DNA of 64,000 nt from Methylophaga sulfidovorans (GTDB lineage: Bacteria; Pseudomonadota; Gammaproteobacteria; Nitrosococcales; Methylophagaceae), in contig NZ_FOSH01000006.1 of the NCBI RefSeq assembly GCF_900114205.1, positions 124,001 through 188,000 of the forward strand. Direction: 5' to 3'. A program made the translations under genes and the position numbers. Below the pieces are notes generated by a model that ran no database searches, was not told the DNA's origin, and saw only the letters and a program-made list of their open reading frames with translations. Each line of letters starts with the position of its first letter. Position 1 is the first letter of the stretch. Of the stretch, positions 38,424 through 47,740 are shown one piece after another.

Positions 38424-39827
38424 ATGCCTAATTTTTTTGCTTATCTTGTTATCTGTTTTTGGCCTTTATTCGTTATTTTTCTGATTCGACGATATGGGCA
38501 TGGAATAGGTAGTTTCTTGAGTTATTTATTGGCGTATATGTTCTTGCCTGCATCTTTTGCCATTAACCTGCCTGGAGTCCCTGCGCTTGATAAATTTACC
38601 ATAACCAGTATCACGATTATTCTCTATTTTTTAGTAAGCGGAAAGCGAATCGGCTTTCAACATTTAACTAAACCAATGATGGTAGTTTTTTTTAGCTTTA
38701 TGGCTGCTCCATTTTTGACTTCACTCACCAATAAGTCTCCTTATTTATTTATGCCAGGCTTGTCTCTGTATGATGGCTTAAGTCAATCAATAACGGGGTT
38801 CTTGTATTTTTTTCCTTTTTTTATTGGAATAAGCTTTTTTCGTGATGAAATGAATCAAATAAAGTTATTTCAGTATTTAAGCATAGCAGCCTTTTTTTAT
38901 GCGTTTTTAGCCTTGTATGAGATAAGAATGAGTCCACAATTACATGTGGACTTATATGGTTATTTTCCACATTCATTTCTACAGCAATATCGTGAGGGCG
39001 GCTTCAGGGCTGTTTTATTTATGGGGCATGGGCTTTTAGTAGCCATGTTTTTGGCTCTTGGGTTTGGAACAATGGGGATTCTGAGAAAAGCCAAAATTAG
39101 AATCTTTAACTTTAGTACAAACTTTGCGATAGCATTACTTTTTATTACTTTAATTTTATCCAAAAGCTATGCGTCATTTGTTTTTGCATTATTTGTCTAT
39201 CTATCAATTCACTTTATTAATACAAAATGGATACATCGTGCATCAGCAATGATTGCAATTATGTTTATTACCTATCCATTCTTAAGTACGGTGAATTTAT
39301 TTCCTCATAATGGAATCGTTAAATTCTCGGAATATTTTAGTGAAGAGCGAGCACAGTCTTTAGATTTTCGCTTCAAGAACGAACAAGCTTTACTGGCACA
39401 CGCTAACGAAAAATCCTGGTTTGGTTGGGGGGGCTGGGGGCGAAATAGGATTTATGATGAAGAATCTGGAAAAGACATAAGTGTCACAGATGGTACATGG
39501 ATTATTACACTAGGTACATACGGTTGGTTAGGTTTTTTATCTCGTTTTTTATTTATCGTCGTGCCATTATTATATGCATATAGAGAGCAGCGACGAATTC
39601 AAAATATTACTGAACAAGAGAAGCTTCTCCTTGCAGGACATTCTCTACTTGTGTCAATTATTTTATTAGATCAAATTCCTAATTCCTCACTAAATTCACT
39701 TTACTGGCTTATCATTGGTAGTTTGTTCGGGCGGGTCCAGTCTTTATCCCAGAGGTCAAAAAGTTTTGATTTAACTGTGAAAAAAACAAATTTTGTGGAT
39801 ACAAAAAGCAAGAAATATATAAACTAA
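38424..39827 (+). CDS. O-antigen polymerase/ligase-like (Wzy) membrane protein
   Basis: A polytopic membrane protein of 467 residues with about 11-12 helices and a large periplasmic loop (about 290-370) that ends in the FGWGGWGRNR stretch, as in Wzy/WaaL proteins. It would polymerise repeat units in the periplasm. The gene contains a G7 run at 39427-39433 next to a G5 run. Wzy proteins are poorly conserved, so the call rests on topology and on the neighbouring Wzx-like gene. Confidence 0.75.
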   Translation: MPNFFAYLVICFWPLFVIFLIRRYGHGIGSFLSYLLAYMFLPASFAINLPGVPALDKFTITSITIILYFLVSGKRIGFQHLTKPMMVVFFSFMAAPFLTSLTNKSPYLFMPGLSLYDGLSQSITGFLYFFPFFIGISFFRDEMNQIKLFQYLSIAAFFYAFLALYEIRMSPQLHVDLYGYFPHSFLQQYREGGFRAVLFMGHGLLVAMFLALGFGTMGILRKAKIRIFNFSTNFAIALLFITLILSKSYASFVFALFVYLSIHFINTKWIHRASAMIAIMFITYPFLSTVNLFPHNGIVKFSEYFSEERAQSLDFRFKNEQALLAHANEKSWFGWGGWGRNRIYDEESGKDISVTDGTWIITLGTYGWLGFLSRFLFIVVPLLYAYREQRRIQNITEQEKLLLAGHSLLVSIILLDQIPNSSLNSLYWLIIGSLFGRVQSLSQRSKSFDLTVKKTNFVDTKSKKYIN

Positions 39828-39948
39828 TGAAAAAATTATAAAATACATAGTGATGAATACTGGCCGGTAAAAAATGGTTTGGCTTAATTTTATAAACTAT
39901 CTGGTCAGGAAGATGTTAATTATTTATGGAAGCTGGGGAGGGGCGAGA

Positions 39949-41103
39949 ATGAAAAGATGGCAGTCACTAGATCTTTTAAGAGGGGTTGCTGTCATTTTTA
40001 TGTTGGTTAATCACTCGCTAGTACAATGGTTAAATAAATCTGATTTTCATTATGAGTATATAACTAGTATTAGCTTTATTAGTAGTTTCGCTCCTGTTTT
40101 ATTTTTCTTTGCAACTGGTGTGGGGTTTGGTCTTGCTCATGAGCAAGGACGGCCAGCTGTAATACGGCCGCTTTTGATTAAAGTCATTATTCTGATTGTG
40201 GCAGATATTTTTATGCGAGGCGGTAACTTCCATTCTTTTGGATGGGATTTCCTAGCATTTATTGCATTTTCTATGCTTTTTCTTCATTTCTTTCGTGGCA
40301 GAAATAATGCCATAACTAAGGCTTTTATCTCCATATTAATCTTATTTATTATCCGGTATGGTGTGGGAGGCTATTATGGTGGGCATTATAGCAATAACGA
40401 TTGGATAGCCGTTATCCTTGGAATAAAAGCTATAGATGGTGTCTCCTATTGGTTAACACCTTGGTTAATATACCCTTTGATAGGCTTTATTTTCGGGGCG
40501 ATATATAAATCCCATAATGAAAAATATAAACAGTTATTGTTACCATTAATTTCATTAATGCTACTGTCTGGACTGATAATTAGCTTCATTAGTTTTGTAA
40601 TGAGTAATCATGGTGCTATCTATTTCAGATGGGGTACCGTATCTGTTAATTTCTTTATAGCTAGCATTGCTTGTCTCTTATTTTGCGTAGCCTTCGCTAA
40701 TATAATTAGCGAGTTGTTCGCTATGAAATTTATTTCAGCCAGTTTGTCTATGCAAGGAGTAAGTAGTTTAGCTATTGTCCCTATTCATTATCTATTTCTA
40801 AACATCACAAATATCCTAGATGTGACAATGAGTGCCGAGATATATTTATTTTCTCTTGCTCCGTGGTTACTCGTTTGTTTTTATATTGCAAAGCGTACAG
40901 ATTCTTTTGCAATGTATTTGGCTTTGAAGCAGAACAATACATATTTATTCCTCTTTTGTTTATGTATTGTTATTTTCGCTATCCTTTGTAATACGTATCC
41001 AGACTTTAAGGGAGTATTTTTACTAACGTTTTTAGCACAATATTTATTATGCTTGATGTTGGCATTTTCTTATTCAAGAAAATACTCGAATAACACTAGG
41101 TGA
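39949..41103 (+). CDS. HGSNAT/DUF1624-like membrane acyltransferase
   Basis: A membrane protein of about 384 residues with roughly ten helices. The N-terminal RWQSLDLLRGVAVIFMLVNHS is the signature of heparan-alpha-glucosaminide N-acetyltransferase-like proteins (DUF1624/YeiB relatives), with a conserved His. The probable role is acetylation of an amino sugar or hydroxyl of the polymer. The ATG at 39949 is chosen over an upstream in-frame ATG (39874) because AGGGGCGAG lies immediately before it and the protein then begins with the family motif. Confidence 0.72.
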   Translation: MKRWQSLDLLRGVAVIFMLVNHSLVQWLNKSDFHYEYITSISFISSFAPVLFFFATGVGFGLAHEQGRPAVIRPLLIKVIILIVADIFMRGGNFHSFGWDFLAFIAFSMLFLHFFRGRNNAITKAFISILILFIIRYGVGGYYGGHYSNNDWIAVILGIKAIDGVSYWLTPWLIYPLIGFIFGAIYKSHNEKYKQLLLPLISLMLLSGLIISFISFVMSNHGAIYFRWGTVSVNFFIASIACLLFCVAFANIISELFAMKFISASLSMQGVSSLAIVPIHYLFLNITNILDVTMSAEIYLFSLAPWLLVCFYIAKRTDSFAMYLALKQNNTYLFLFCLCIVIFAILCNTYPDFKGVFLLTFLAQYLLCLMLAFSYSRKYSNNTR

Positions 41104-41174
41104 AATTATTTTTTTAGAGTGATACATTTAAGATTCCATGGCGTAGCTGTTTTGAATTTTGATAAGGATTTTAT

Positions 41175-41972
41175 ATGTGGGAATTGGTTAACCTGATTAA
41201 TGTTGAAGAATTCAAAAATAGGGTACAAAATGCACCGGAATTTCCCCATTTTTGTTTAGATGACTTTCTCAAGGAAGAGTTTGCTGAAGCAATATTTGAA
41301 TCTTTCCCCGATTATGAGTACGCACAAAAAGTTGGTTTTGAATTTAAAGCAGTTAATGAGAAGAAAAAAGTTCAAATAACAGACTCTAAGTTATTTCCCC
41401 CGCCGATTAAACAATTGAATGATCTTTTAGCATCTGCTGAATTTGTCGAAATGCTGAGCTACGTTTTTGATATTGACTCACTTCAATCTGATCCGACCTT
41501 AATTGGTGGGGGCATACATCAAACTGACTCCGGAGGTCGCTTGGATGTTCATGTCGATTTTAACTTTGTTGAAAAGAATCAAATGCATAGAAGGCTCAAT
41601 CTTTTACTCTATTTTAATAAAAATTGGAAAGAAGAATATGGTGGATATCTTGACCTATGGGATAAAGATGTAAAAAATAGAATAGGTTACTTTGAACCAA
41701 AATTTAATCGCTTATGTGGCTTTGTAACGAGTGACATTAGTTTTCATGGAGTAACTCCAATTCATTGTCCTAAAGGTGTTGTAAGACAATCGTTTGCTAC
41801 ATACTATTACACAAAAGATGCACCAGAAGGGTGGGATGGTAAAAAGCATTCAACAATCTTTAAGCCAAGACCAGATGAATTTCTCAGAGGGCATGTTTCT
41901 ATGCCTATCGAAAAACTGGGCAAACGCTTTAAAAAAATCATCAATGCCATTAAATATAAACTTATTAGCTAG
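41175..41972 (+). CDS. 2-oxoglutarate/Fe(II)-dependent oxygenase (prolyl 4-hydroxylase-like)
   Basis: A 265-residue soluble enzyme with a double-stranded beta-helix. The iron ligands are the HxD in LDVHVDFN and the distal His in ISFHGVTP, with an Arg nearby (VVRQSFATYYY) for 2-oxoglutarate. Related proteins hydroxylate peptides or sugars. Its place among glycosyltransferases suggests it modifies a polymer component or a sorted protein, but the substrate is unknown. Confidence 0.75.
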   Translation: MWELVNLINVEEFKNRVQNAPEFPHFCLDDFLKEEFAEAIFESFPDYEYAQKVGFEFKAVNEKKKVQITDSKLFPPPIKQLNDLLASAEFVEMLSYVFDIDSLQSDPTLIGGGIHQTDSGGRLDVHVDFNFVEKNQMHRRLNLLLYFNKNWKEEYGGYLDLWDKDVKNRIGYFEPKFNRLCGFVTSDISFHGVTPIHCPKGVVRQSFATYYYTKDAPEGWDGKKHSTIFKPRPDEFLRGHVSMPIEKLGKRFKKIINAIKYKLIS

Positions 41973-42077
41973 CTATATTAGTATTTTCTTCTGATTATTT
42001 TTAAACTTATGCCTGGAAATTTAATGCATTTAACACAGGCTGTCATTGCACTCTAAACTTTAGGCTGATAGTTAAAA

Positions 42078-43067
42078 ATGGAAAGCAATTTAGAAACGTT
42101 TCGATTAGCCGTAAGTATTGTTAACTATAAATCATCGCAGCTAGTATGTAATCTTCTACCAACACTTATCTCTCAACTTGATCTTGATACTGACAGAATT
42201 ATTATTATTGATAATAAGTCACCAGATAACTCTGTATCTGAAATACAAAGTCTTATAGACAGAAGTAATTGGCAGGAATTTGTGAAGCTTATTCCTGCTG
42301 AAGTGAATGGTGGATTTTCTTATGGAAATAACCTTGCTATCGGGCATGCAATAGAATCTTATGGCAAAAAACCGCAATATGTCTGGCTTGTAAATCCTGA
42401 TACGCAGATGAAAACAAATGCTTTGGATGCTTTATTAATGTTTATGGATTCAAATTCTCAAGCTGGAATTTTAGGAAGTAGACTTGAGGCGCCAAATGGA
42501 CAACCCCAATGCTCAGCATTCAGGTTTCATACTATAGGGAGTGAATTACTATCTGCTCTACGTCTTGGCATACTCGATAAACTTTTCCAAAGCAAACTCG
42601 TCTCTCCCTCGTCTATACCATTAAATAGCGAACAATGTGATTGGGTTGCTGGCGCAAGCATGTTTATACGTTACAAAGCCATTGATAATATTGGTATGAT
42701 GGATGAAACGTATTTCCTTTACTTCGAAGAAACAGACTTTTGTTTACAAGCAAAACGTCAAGGATGGGAGTGTTGGTATGTACCAGAGAGTCGTGTTGTG
42801 CATTACGTCGGGCAAAGCACTGGAGTTGTAAGTGGAGATGTTCAAAGAAGAAGACGTCCTAAGTATTGGTTCCAGTCAAGACAGCATTATTTCAAAAAAA
42901 ATTATGGTGTCATTTACACTATGTTGGCAGACTTAGCTTGGGGGCTAGGGTTTAGCTTATTGAAACTCCGCTATTTGATACAGCGGAAGAAAGGAACTGA
43001 TCCCGAATACATGCTTAGAGATTTTTGGCGAAATAGTATTTTTTTGTCATGGTTAGATAGGTTCTAA
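42078..43067 (+). CDS. glycosyltransferase family 2 (rhamnosyltransferase-like)
   Basis: GT-A enzyme of 329 residues. The nucleotide-binding SIVNYKSSQLV, the DNKSPDNS motif, the DxD-equivalent VNPDTQM and the acceptor region YFLYFEETDFCLQAKRQGW match rhamnosyltransferase-type GT2 proteins such as WbbL. It begins a close run of genes 42078-45096 with overlaps or gaps of 1-2 bases. Confidence 0.85.
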   Translation: MESNLETFRLAVSIVNYKSSQLVCNLLPTLISQLDLDTDRIIIIDNKSPDNSVSEIQSLIDRSNWQEFVKLIPAEVNGGFSYGNNLAIGHAIESYGKKPQYVWLVNPDTQMKTNALDALLMFMDSNSQAGILGSRLEAPNGQPQCSAFRFHTIGSELLSALRLGILDKLFQSKLVSPSSIPLNSEQCDWVAGASMFIRYKAIDNIGMMDETYFLYFEETDFCLQAKRQGWECWYVPESRVVHYVGQSTGVVSGDVQRRRRPKYWFQSRQHYFKKNYGVIYTMLADLAWGLGFSLLKLRYLIQRKKGTDPEYMLRDFWRNSIFLSWLDRF

Positions 43068-43068
43068 C

Positions 43069-43596
43069 ATGTTTTTTTCCAATATAAGGGATGACCGTAA
43101 AGCGAATAATAAAACGATTAACCTTGCTGGTTTTAGAACATTGACTGTTTATCGCTTTGGTCGTTGGCGAATGTCTGTTCAACCTCGCTTTTTAAGGGCA
43201 GGGTTGAGTCTGATATATCGGATGATGGAGAGGCATGTTCGCTTCAAGTATGGCATCGAACTTCCCTACACAGTTCAGCTAGGGAAAGGCGTTGTTTTTG
43301 AACACCAACATGGCATTGTGATTCATGGTAATACCAAGATTGGTGATGGATGTATTATTCGGCAAGGTGTCACTATTGGAAATAAAAGTCTCGACTCACC
43401 TTTTGATGCGCCGGTTATCGGCAATTATGTCAATATTGGTGCTGGAGCCAAAATACTCGGTAAAGTGACGATTGGTCATCATGCCAGTATTGGAGCCAAT
43501 GCTGTTGTAATACATGACATACCTGATTATGCAGTTGCTGTTGGTATTCCAGCGAAGGTAATAAAAATAAAATCAGAAGTGAGGATAAATGAATAA
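43069..43596 (+). CDS. serine acetyltransferase-like hexapeptide O-acetyltransferase 1
   Basis: A left-handed beta-helix enzyme of 175 residues of the LbH_SAT type. Hexapeptide turns VFEHQHGIVIHGNTKIG, CIIRQGVTIG and GAKILGKVTIGHHASIGAN end in VGIPAKVI. The N-terminal helical domain of true CysE is short, so acetylation of a sugar is more likely than cysteine synthesis. It overlaps the next gene by 8 bases, and the two are related. Confidence 0.8.
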   Translation: MFFSNIRDDRKANNKTINLAGFRTLTVYRFGRWRMSVQPRFLRAGLSLIYRMMERHVRFKYGIELPYTVQLGKGVVFEHQHGIVIHGNTKIGDGCIIRQGVTIGNKSLDSPFDAPVIGNYVNIGAGAKILGKVTIGHHASIGANAVVIHDIPDYAVAVGIPAKVIKIKSEVRINE

Positions 43597-44107
43597 GATC
43601 TCAGCTGAAATACCTGACTGGACACGTGAACAGAATGAATGTTTTTGGTCACCTTCCAAAAAATTACTATCTGCCATACGGGACTACCAGAGATATACAG
43701 CTAAAGTAAGCTTCTTGAATAAGCTATTAAAGAAACTAGCTGTTTTACGCTACAGGTTCTGGACTGTGATTACTGGAGCTGATATTCCCTTGAACTGTCA
43801 GATAGATGGTGGTGTGTTGATGCCCCATCCCAATGGGATTGTTATTCACTCTGCGGCTATAATTGGGCCTAATTGCCTGATTCATCAACAAGTCACGATT
43901 GGTGTTAAGTCCAGCAATGACGGTGCACCTAAAATTGCAGGGCATGTAGATATTGGGGCAGGTGCAAAAATAATCGGGCACATCGCCATTGGCAAGCATG
44001 CTCAGATTGGTGCTAATGCGGTCGTGACAAAAGATGTTCCAGACTTTGCTATTGTTGCAGGCGTCCCTGCGAAAGTCATTGGTTCGACAAAAGAAATGGA
44101 TAGTTGA
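43589..44107 (+). CDS. serine acetyltransferase-like hexapeptide O-acetyltransferase 2
   Basis: A second LbH_SAT-type enzyme, 172 residues, paralogous to the gene before it. Turns VLMPHPNGIVIHSAAIIG, CLIHQQVTIGVKS and GAKIIGHIAIGKHAQIGAN and the end VAGVPAKVIG are visible. Having two in a row suggests acetylation of two positions or two sugars of the repeat unit. Its TGA overlaps the TTG start of the next gene. Confidence 0.8.
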   Translation: MNKISAEIPDWTREQNECFWSPSKKLLSAIRDYQRYTAKVSFLNKLLKKLAVLRYRFWTVITGADIPLNCQIDGGVLMPHPNGIVIHSAAIIGPNCLIHQQVTIGVKSSNDGAPKIAGHVDIGAGAKIIGHIAIGKHAQIGANAVVTKDVPDFAIVAGVPAKVIGSTKEMDS

Positions 44108-45096
44108 TTTTGAATAACAATTCGATAGGTGCTGTTGTTATTGGTCGAAATGAAGGCGAGCGCCTGAGAGTTTGTCTCGAATCAATTAGAGAGCAGTTGA
44201 AATATGTGATCTATGTAGATTCTGGTTCTACAGACTCTAGTATCGAATTAGCCGAGTCATTAGGCGTTTATGTAGTTAATCTTGACCTGAGTATTCCATT
44301 TACCGCAGCACGAGCTCGTAATGAGGGGGCAAAAGCTTTGCTAAACCTCAACCCGCAAGTCGAGTATATTCAATTTGTTGATGGTGACTGTGAAGTCCAA
44401 GCCGGTTGGTTAGAGAAAGCCTATGCTTTTCTTAAGGAGTCTGATGCTTATGCTGTCGTTTGTGGAAGACGTCGGGAACGCTATCCAGATACTTCAGTAT
44501 TTAACCAACTTTGTGATATCGAGTGGAATACGCCTGTTGGTGAGGCAAAATCATGCGGTGGCGATGCTCTTGTACGAGTAGAAGCATTCCAGCAAGTCAA
44601 TGGTTATCGTGAAAGTTTGATTGCGGGTGAAGAGCCTGAAATGTGCTTTCGTATGCGAGAGCAAGGCTGGAGAATTATGCGACTGGATGCTGAGATGACT
44701 TTGCATGACGCTGCTATGACAAAAATATCACAATGGTGGAAACGACATAAACGAGCAGGGCATGCGTATGCTGAGTCTTATGAGTTGCATGGTGAGTCTG
44801 AAGAGCAGTTCAGAAAGTCGGATTGTATGAGAATAGTATTTTGGGCTGCTGGACTACCACTTATCATTGCTTTTCTATGTTTCTTCCATCTCATGTTTGC
44901 TTGTTTACTATTTGTATATCCATTTCAGATTATACGGTTGACTTTAAAATATTTTCGTCAGTTCAGACGATTTAGACCAAGCTTTTTTTATGCACTTTCT
45001 AATGTGGCGTCCAAATTCCCCCAATGTGGTGGTTTATTTTCTTTCTATATAAATAAACTTCGTGGTAAGACAAACACCATTATTGAGTATAAGTAA
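44104..45096 (+). CDS. glycosyltransferase family 2
   Basis: GT-A enzyme of 330 residues. GAVVIGRNEGERL binds the nucleotide, the second motif is VDSGSTDSS, and the DxD is in FVDGDCEVQ. A hydrophobic C-terminal pair of helices (about 245-280) anchors it to the membrane. The TTG at 44104 overlaps the previous stop. A second in-frame TTG at 44110 is also possible, so the start is not fixed. Confidence 0.82.
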   Translation: MILNNNSIGAVVIGRNEGERLRVCLESIREQLKYVIYVDSGSTDSSIELAESLGVYVVNLDLSIPFTAARARNEGAKALLNLNPQVEYIQFVDGDCEVQAGWLEKAYAFLKESDAYAVVCGRRRERYPDTSVFNQLCDIEWNTPVGEAKSCGGDALVRVEAFQQVNGYRESLIAGEEPEMCFRMREQGWRIMRLDAEMTLHDAAMTKISQWWKRHKRAGHAYAESYELHGESEEQFRKSDCMRIVFWAAGLPLIIAFLCFFHLMFACLLFVYPFQIIRLTLKYFRQFRRFRPSFFYALSNVASKFPQCGGLFSFYINKLRGKTNTIIEYK

Positions 45097-45123
45097 TTAA
45101 CATCTGAACGAGGTTACTAAAAG

Positions 45124-47724
45124 ATGACGTTAAGTGATAAGCAGATAACAGGGATTGTTTCGAAGAACTCGATTGCTTATGTCAAAGCTATCTTTCAGTG
45201 CTATTCAGAAAATGAAACAGTTGTTTTACTCCGTGATGAAAACGATAAACGTATTGAGCTGACAGGTGTATCCAAAGTGATTAATCCAGCCACAGAAGCT
45301 GGATGGTTTAATGAACATATTCAATTCATAAATGATGATGTTTTAGCCCAAATTGCATTTACTTCAGGCACGGAGGGGGAGCCCAAAGGTGTTTTGTTAA
45401 CACATGAAGCATTGGATGATGTCACAACACGATTGAACTCTATCATGGAAGTAGATTCCTCAATCAAGGAATATGTTGGTATTCCTGCCAATTTTTCTTT
45501 TGGTCTAGGCCGCTTTAGAGCGGTGGCCGCGGTTGGAGGCATGGCATATTTGCCTGAGAAGGGTTTCGATCCCTTAGAGATAAGAGATATGCTCAGTGCT
45601 GAACAAATTAATGCTGTTTCTGCTGTTCCCAGTCTCTGGCGTGTTTTATTGAAAAATAAACAGATATTTGGTGATGAACGTTATCAATTAAAGTGGATCG
45701 AGATTGGCAGCCAGTACATGAGCCGTGCTGAGAAAGAAGAGCTAGTTGAGCTATTTCCTAAAGCAAAAATTGCACAGCATTATGGTTTAACGGAAGCATC
45801 GCGTAGCAGCTTCTTACGACTCGATCAAACTTCGGGAGATGCCCTGGAATCTGTCGGTCGGGCTTATGGTAAAACGGAGTTTAAAATTTCTGAATCAGAC
45901 CGTATTTGTATTCGGGGGCCACATGTTGCTAAAACATTACTTAAATCAGGTGAGTATGTTTCTAATATAGATGATGACGGTTGGTTTCATACAAGTGATT
46001 TAGGCGTTCTGGACGATGGTTATCTTTATTACAAAGGTCGTGCTGATGATCTCATCAATTGTGGTGGTATTAAATTATCACCGGACGCTCTTGAAAGGGA
46101 AGTGCGTGAACTAACAGGATTAAAAGAAGGAATCGCTATCTGTGCAGTTCCTGATGAATTAACTGGGCACGCCGTTTTATTAGCTTATCGTGATGATCTT
46201 GAGCTAAGTGCAAGTGTATTGAGTAGTGCGTTATCCTCTGTACTCAAAAAGTTTGGTATCAATAATAAAAATGTTATTAAGCTTGTAGCTCTTGGAGAGT
46301 TTCCTGTTACTTCTACCAACAAAGTACAACGTAAGGAACTGGCAAAACTATACGAGTCCTCGACTGATAACGAGCTGGTTACGGATAGTAATACAACTTT
46401 CTATCATGAGATGAACTCCGAAGAAGCTGATATTGCACAAATCTGGGCTGAAGTATTGAAACTTGAGAGTGTGAACCCAGATTGTAACTTTTATGACTTA
46501 GGCGGTGACTCTTTGTCAGCCATTGGTGCTCTGGTAGCTATGGAGTCAAAGGGTGTTCCTAAAGAGATATCTAAAGGGATGTTACAAGGGTTAACCGTAC
46601 GTGAAATTGCTAAAAAAATGTCTGACACTGACAGTGAAAGTTCTTTTCACACTATACGTTCTGATTCGATCAAAAATACAATGACTATTAGTATTGTCAG
46701 AGGGCTGATGGTCTTAATTGTTATTTTTGCTCACTGGCATCAAGGATTATTAGAAAAAATATTCGGTAATGTCGAGCAGTTCACGGCAATGGCAGGTCCA
46801 CTATTGTCAATGGGGACACCTGGGTTTGCAGTAATCTATGGTGTTGGTGCAGGTTATTCTTTATATCCACTTTTAGAGAGAGACCCTCATAGGTTAAAGG
46901 GGATTTTCCGTAAGACGGCAGTACTATTGGGAACAGGAATAATTATATTAGCATTGATAAAGTTCTGGTCGATATCGGTGATTAGCTCCAGAGTTTTGAC
47001 TTTTACTGATTTTACAAATTCGTTTTACTCTGTTCTGACGTTTTATTTTTTCGCATCATTAACGCTGTATTACTGGTTTACATTAATCAGAAAAACTAAC
47101 TATCCGATTGAATTTTCATTAGTACTGTCAATAATGCTTTATTTATTCCATTACGGTGCTGTGACGCATCTTGCAGACGTACACACTTATGGGATCGCTG
47201 AATTTATTAAATTAATTTTAACTGGGAAATATGCTTATTTCTTAATGATGTCTGGTGCACTGATAGGTGTTGTTATTGGCTTATTATTAAATAAAATTCC
47301 ACTAAGGACTGGTACACGACAACCATACTTTTACGCAGGCCTTGCTGTATTGTTATTGGGAATAAGTACTTGGTCCTATGTATACAATATAGATATGTGG
47401 AATCATTGGCCTGTTAGAGAAAACTATCTTTGGCGATGGATTTCTTACAGTGGTGTTATTATTTTGTTGCTTGTACTGGTTTCTTATGCCCTTGTTACAT
47501 ATGACCAATCTTCAAAAATAAAACGGTATTTTATGCAGTTGTTATCTGTCACTGGCATTTTAGCATTCCCTCTCTTTGTACTTCACGAGGTGGTCATGCC
47601 GTTCAAAGATATTCTTATTGCTTATGGTATAAGCAATGGCATCGCACTTGTAGTTCCTATGCTGAGTTTTTTGTTACTGAGTTACTTGTTGTATAGAAAG
47701 CTGCATAGTATTAGTTTCCAGTAA
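45124..47724 (+). CDS. adenylation-carrier-membrane acyltransferase fusion
   Basis: An 866-residue three-part protein. Residues 1-410 are an AMP-forming adenylation domain: P-loop FTSGTEGEPKG (79-89), YGLTEASR (220-227), TSDLG (290-294), GRADD (305-309) and Lys in STNKVQRKEL (400). The stretch before the P-loop is about 75 residues, far shorter than in most such enzymes. Residues 430-505 are a carrier domain with the phosphopantetheine Ser in LGGDSLSAIG (463). Residues 515-866 are about ten membrane helices of the acyltransferase-3 kind, opening SIVRGLMVLIVIFAHWH with a conserved His. It probably activates an acyl or amino acid and transfers it to the polysaccharide. A phosphopantetheinyl transferase would be needed. 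Confidence 0.85.
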   Translation: MTLSDKQITGIVSKNSIAYVKAIFQCYSENETVVLLRDENDKRIELTGVSKVINPATEAGWFNEHIQFINDDVLAQIAFTSGTEGEPKGVLLTHEALDDVTTRLNSIMEVDSSIKEYVGIPANFSFGLGRFRAVAAVGGMAYLPEKGFDPLEIRDMLSAEQINAVSAVPSLWRVLLKNKQIFGDERYQLKWIEIGSQYMSRAEKEELVELFPKAKIAQHYGLTEASRSSFLRLDQTSGDALESVGRAYGKTEFKISESDRICIRGPHVAKTLLKSGEYVSNIDDDGWFHTSDLGVLDDGYLYYKGRADDLINCGGIKLSPDALEREVRELTGLKEGIAICAVPDELTGHAVLLAYRDDLELSASVLSSALSSVLKKFGINNKNVIKLVALGEFPVTSTNKVQRKELAKLYESSTDNELVTDSNTTFYHEMNSEEADIAQIWAEVLKLESVNPDCNFYDLGGDSLSAIGALVAMESKGVPKEISKGMLQGLTVREIAKKMSDTDSESSFHTIRSDSIKNTMTISIVRGLMVLIVIFAHWHQGLLEKIFGNVEQFTAMAGPLLSMGTPGFAVIYGVGAGYSLYPLLERDPHRLKGIFRKTAVLLGTGIIILALIKFWSISVISSRVLTFTDFTNSFYSVLTFYFFASLTLYYWFTLIRKTNYPIEFSLVLSIMLYLFHYGAVTHLADVHTYGIAEFIKLILTGKYAYFLMMSGALIGVVIGLLLNKIPLRTGTRQPYFYAGLAVLLLGISTWSYVYNIDMWNHWPVRENYLWRWISYSGVIILLLVLVSYALVTYDQSSKIKRYFMQLLSVTGILAFPLFVLHEVVMPFKDILIAYGISNGIALVVPMLSFLLLSYLLYRKLHSISFQ

Positions 47725-47740
47725 AGGTCAGGATGAAATA

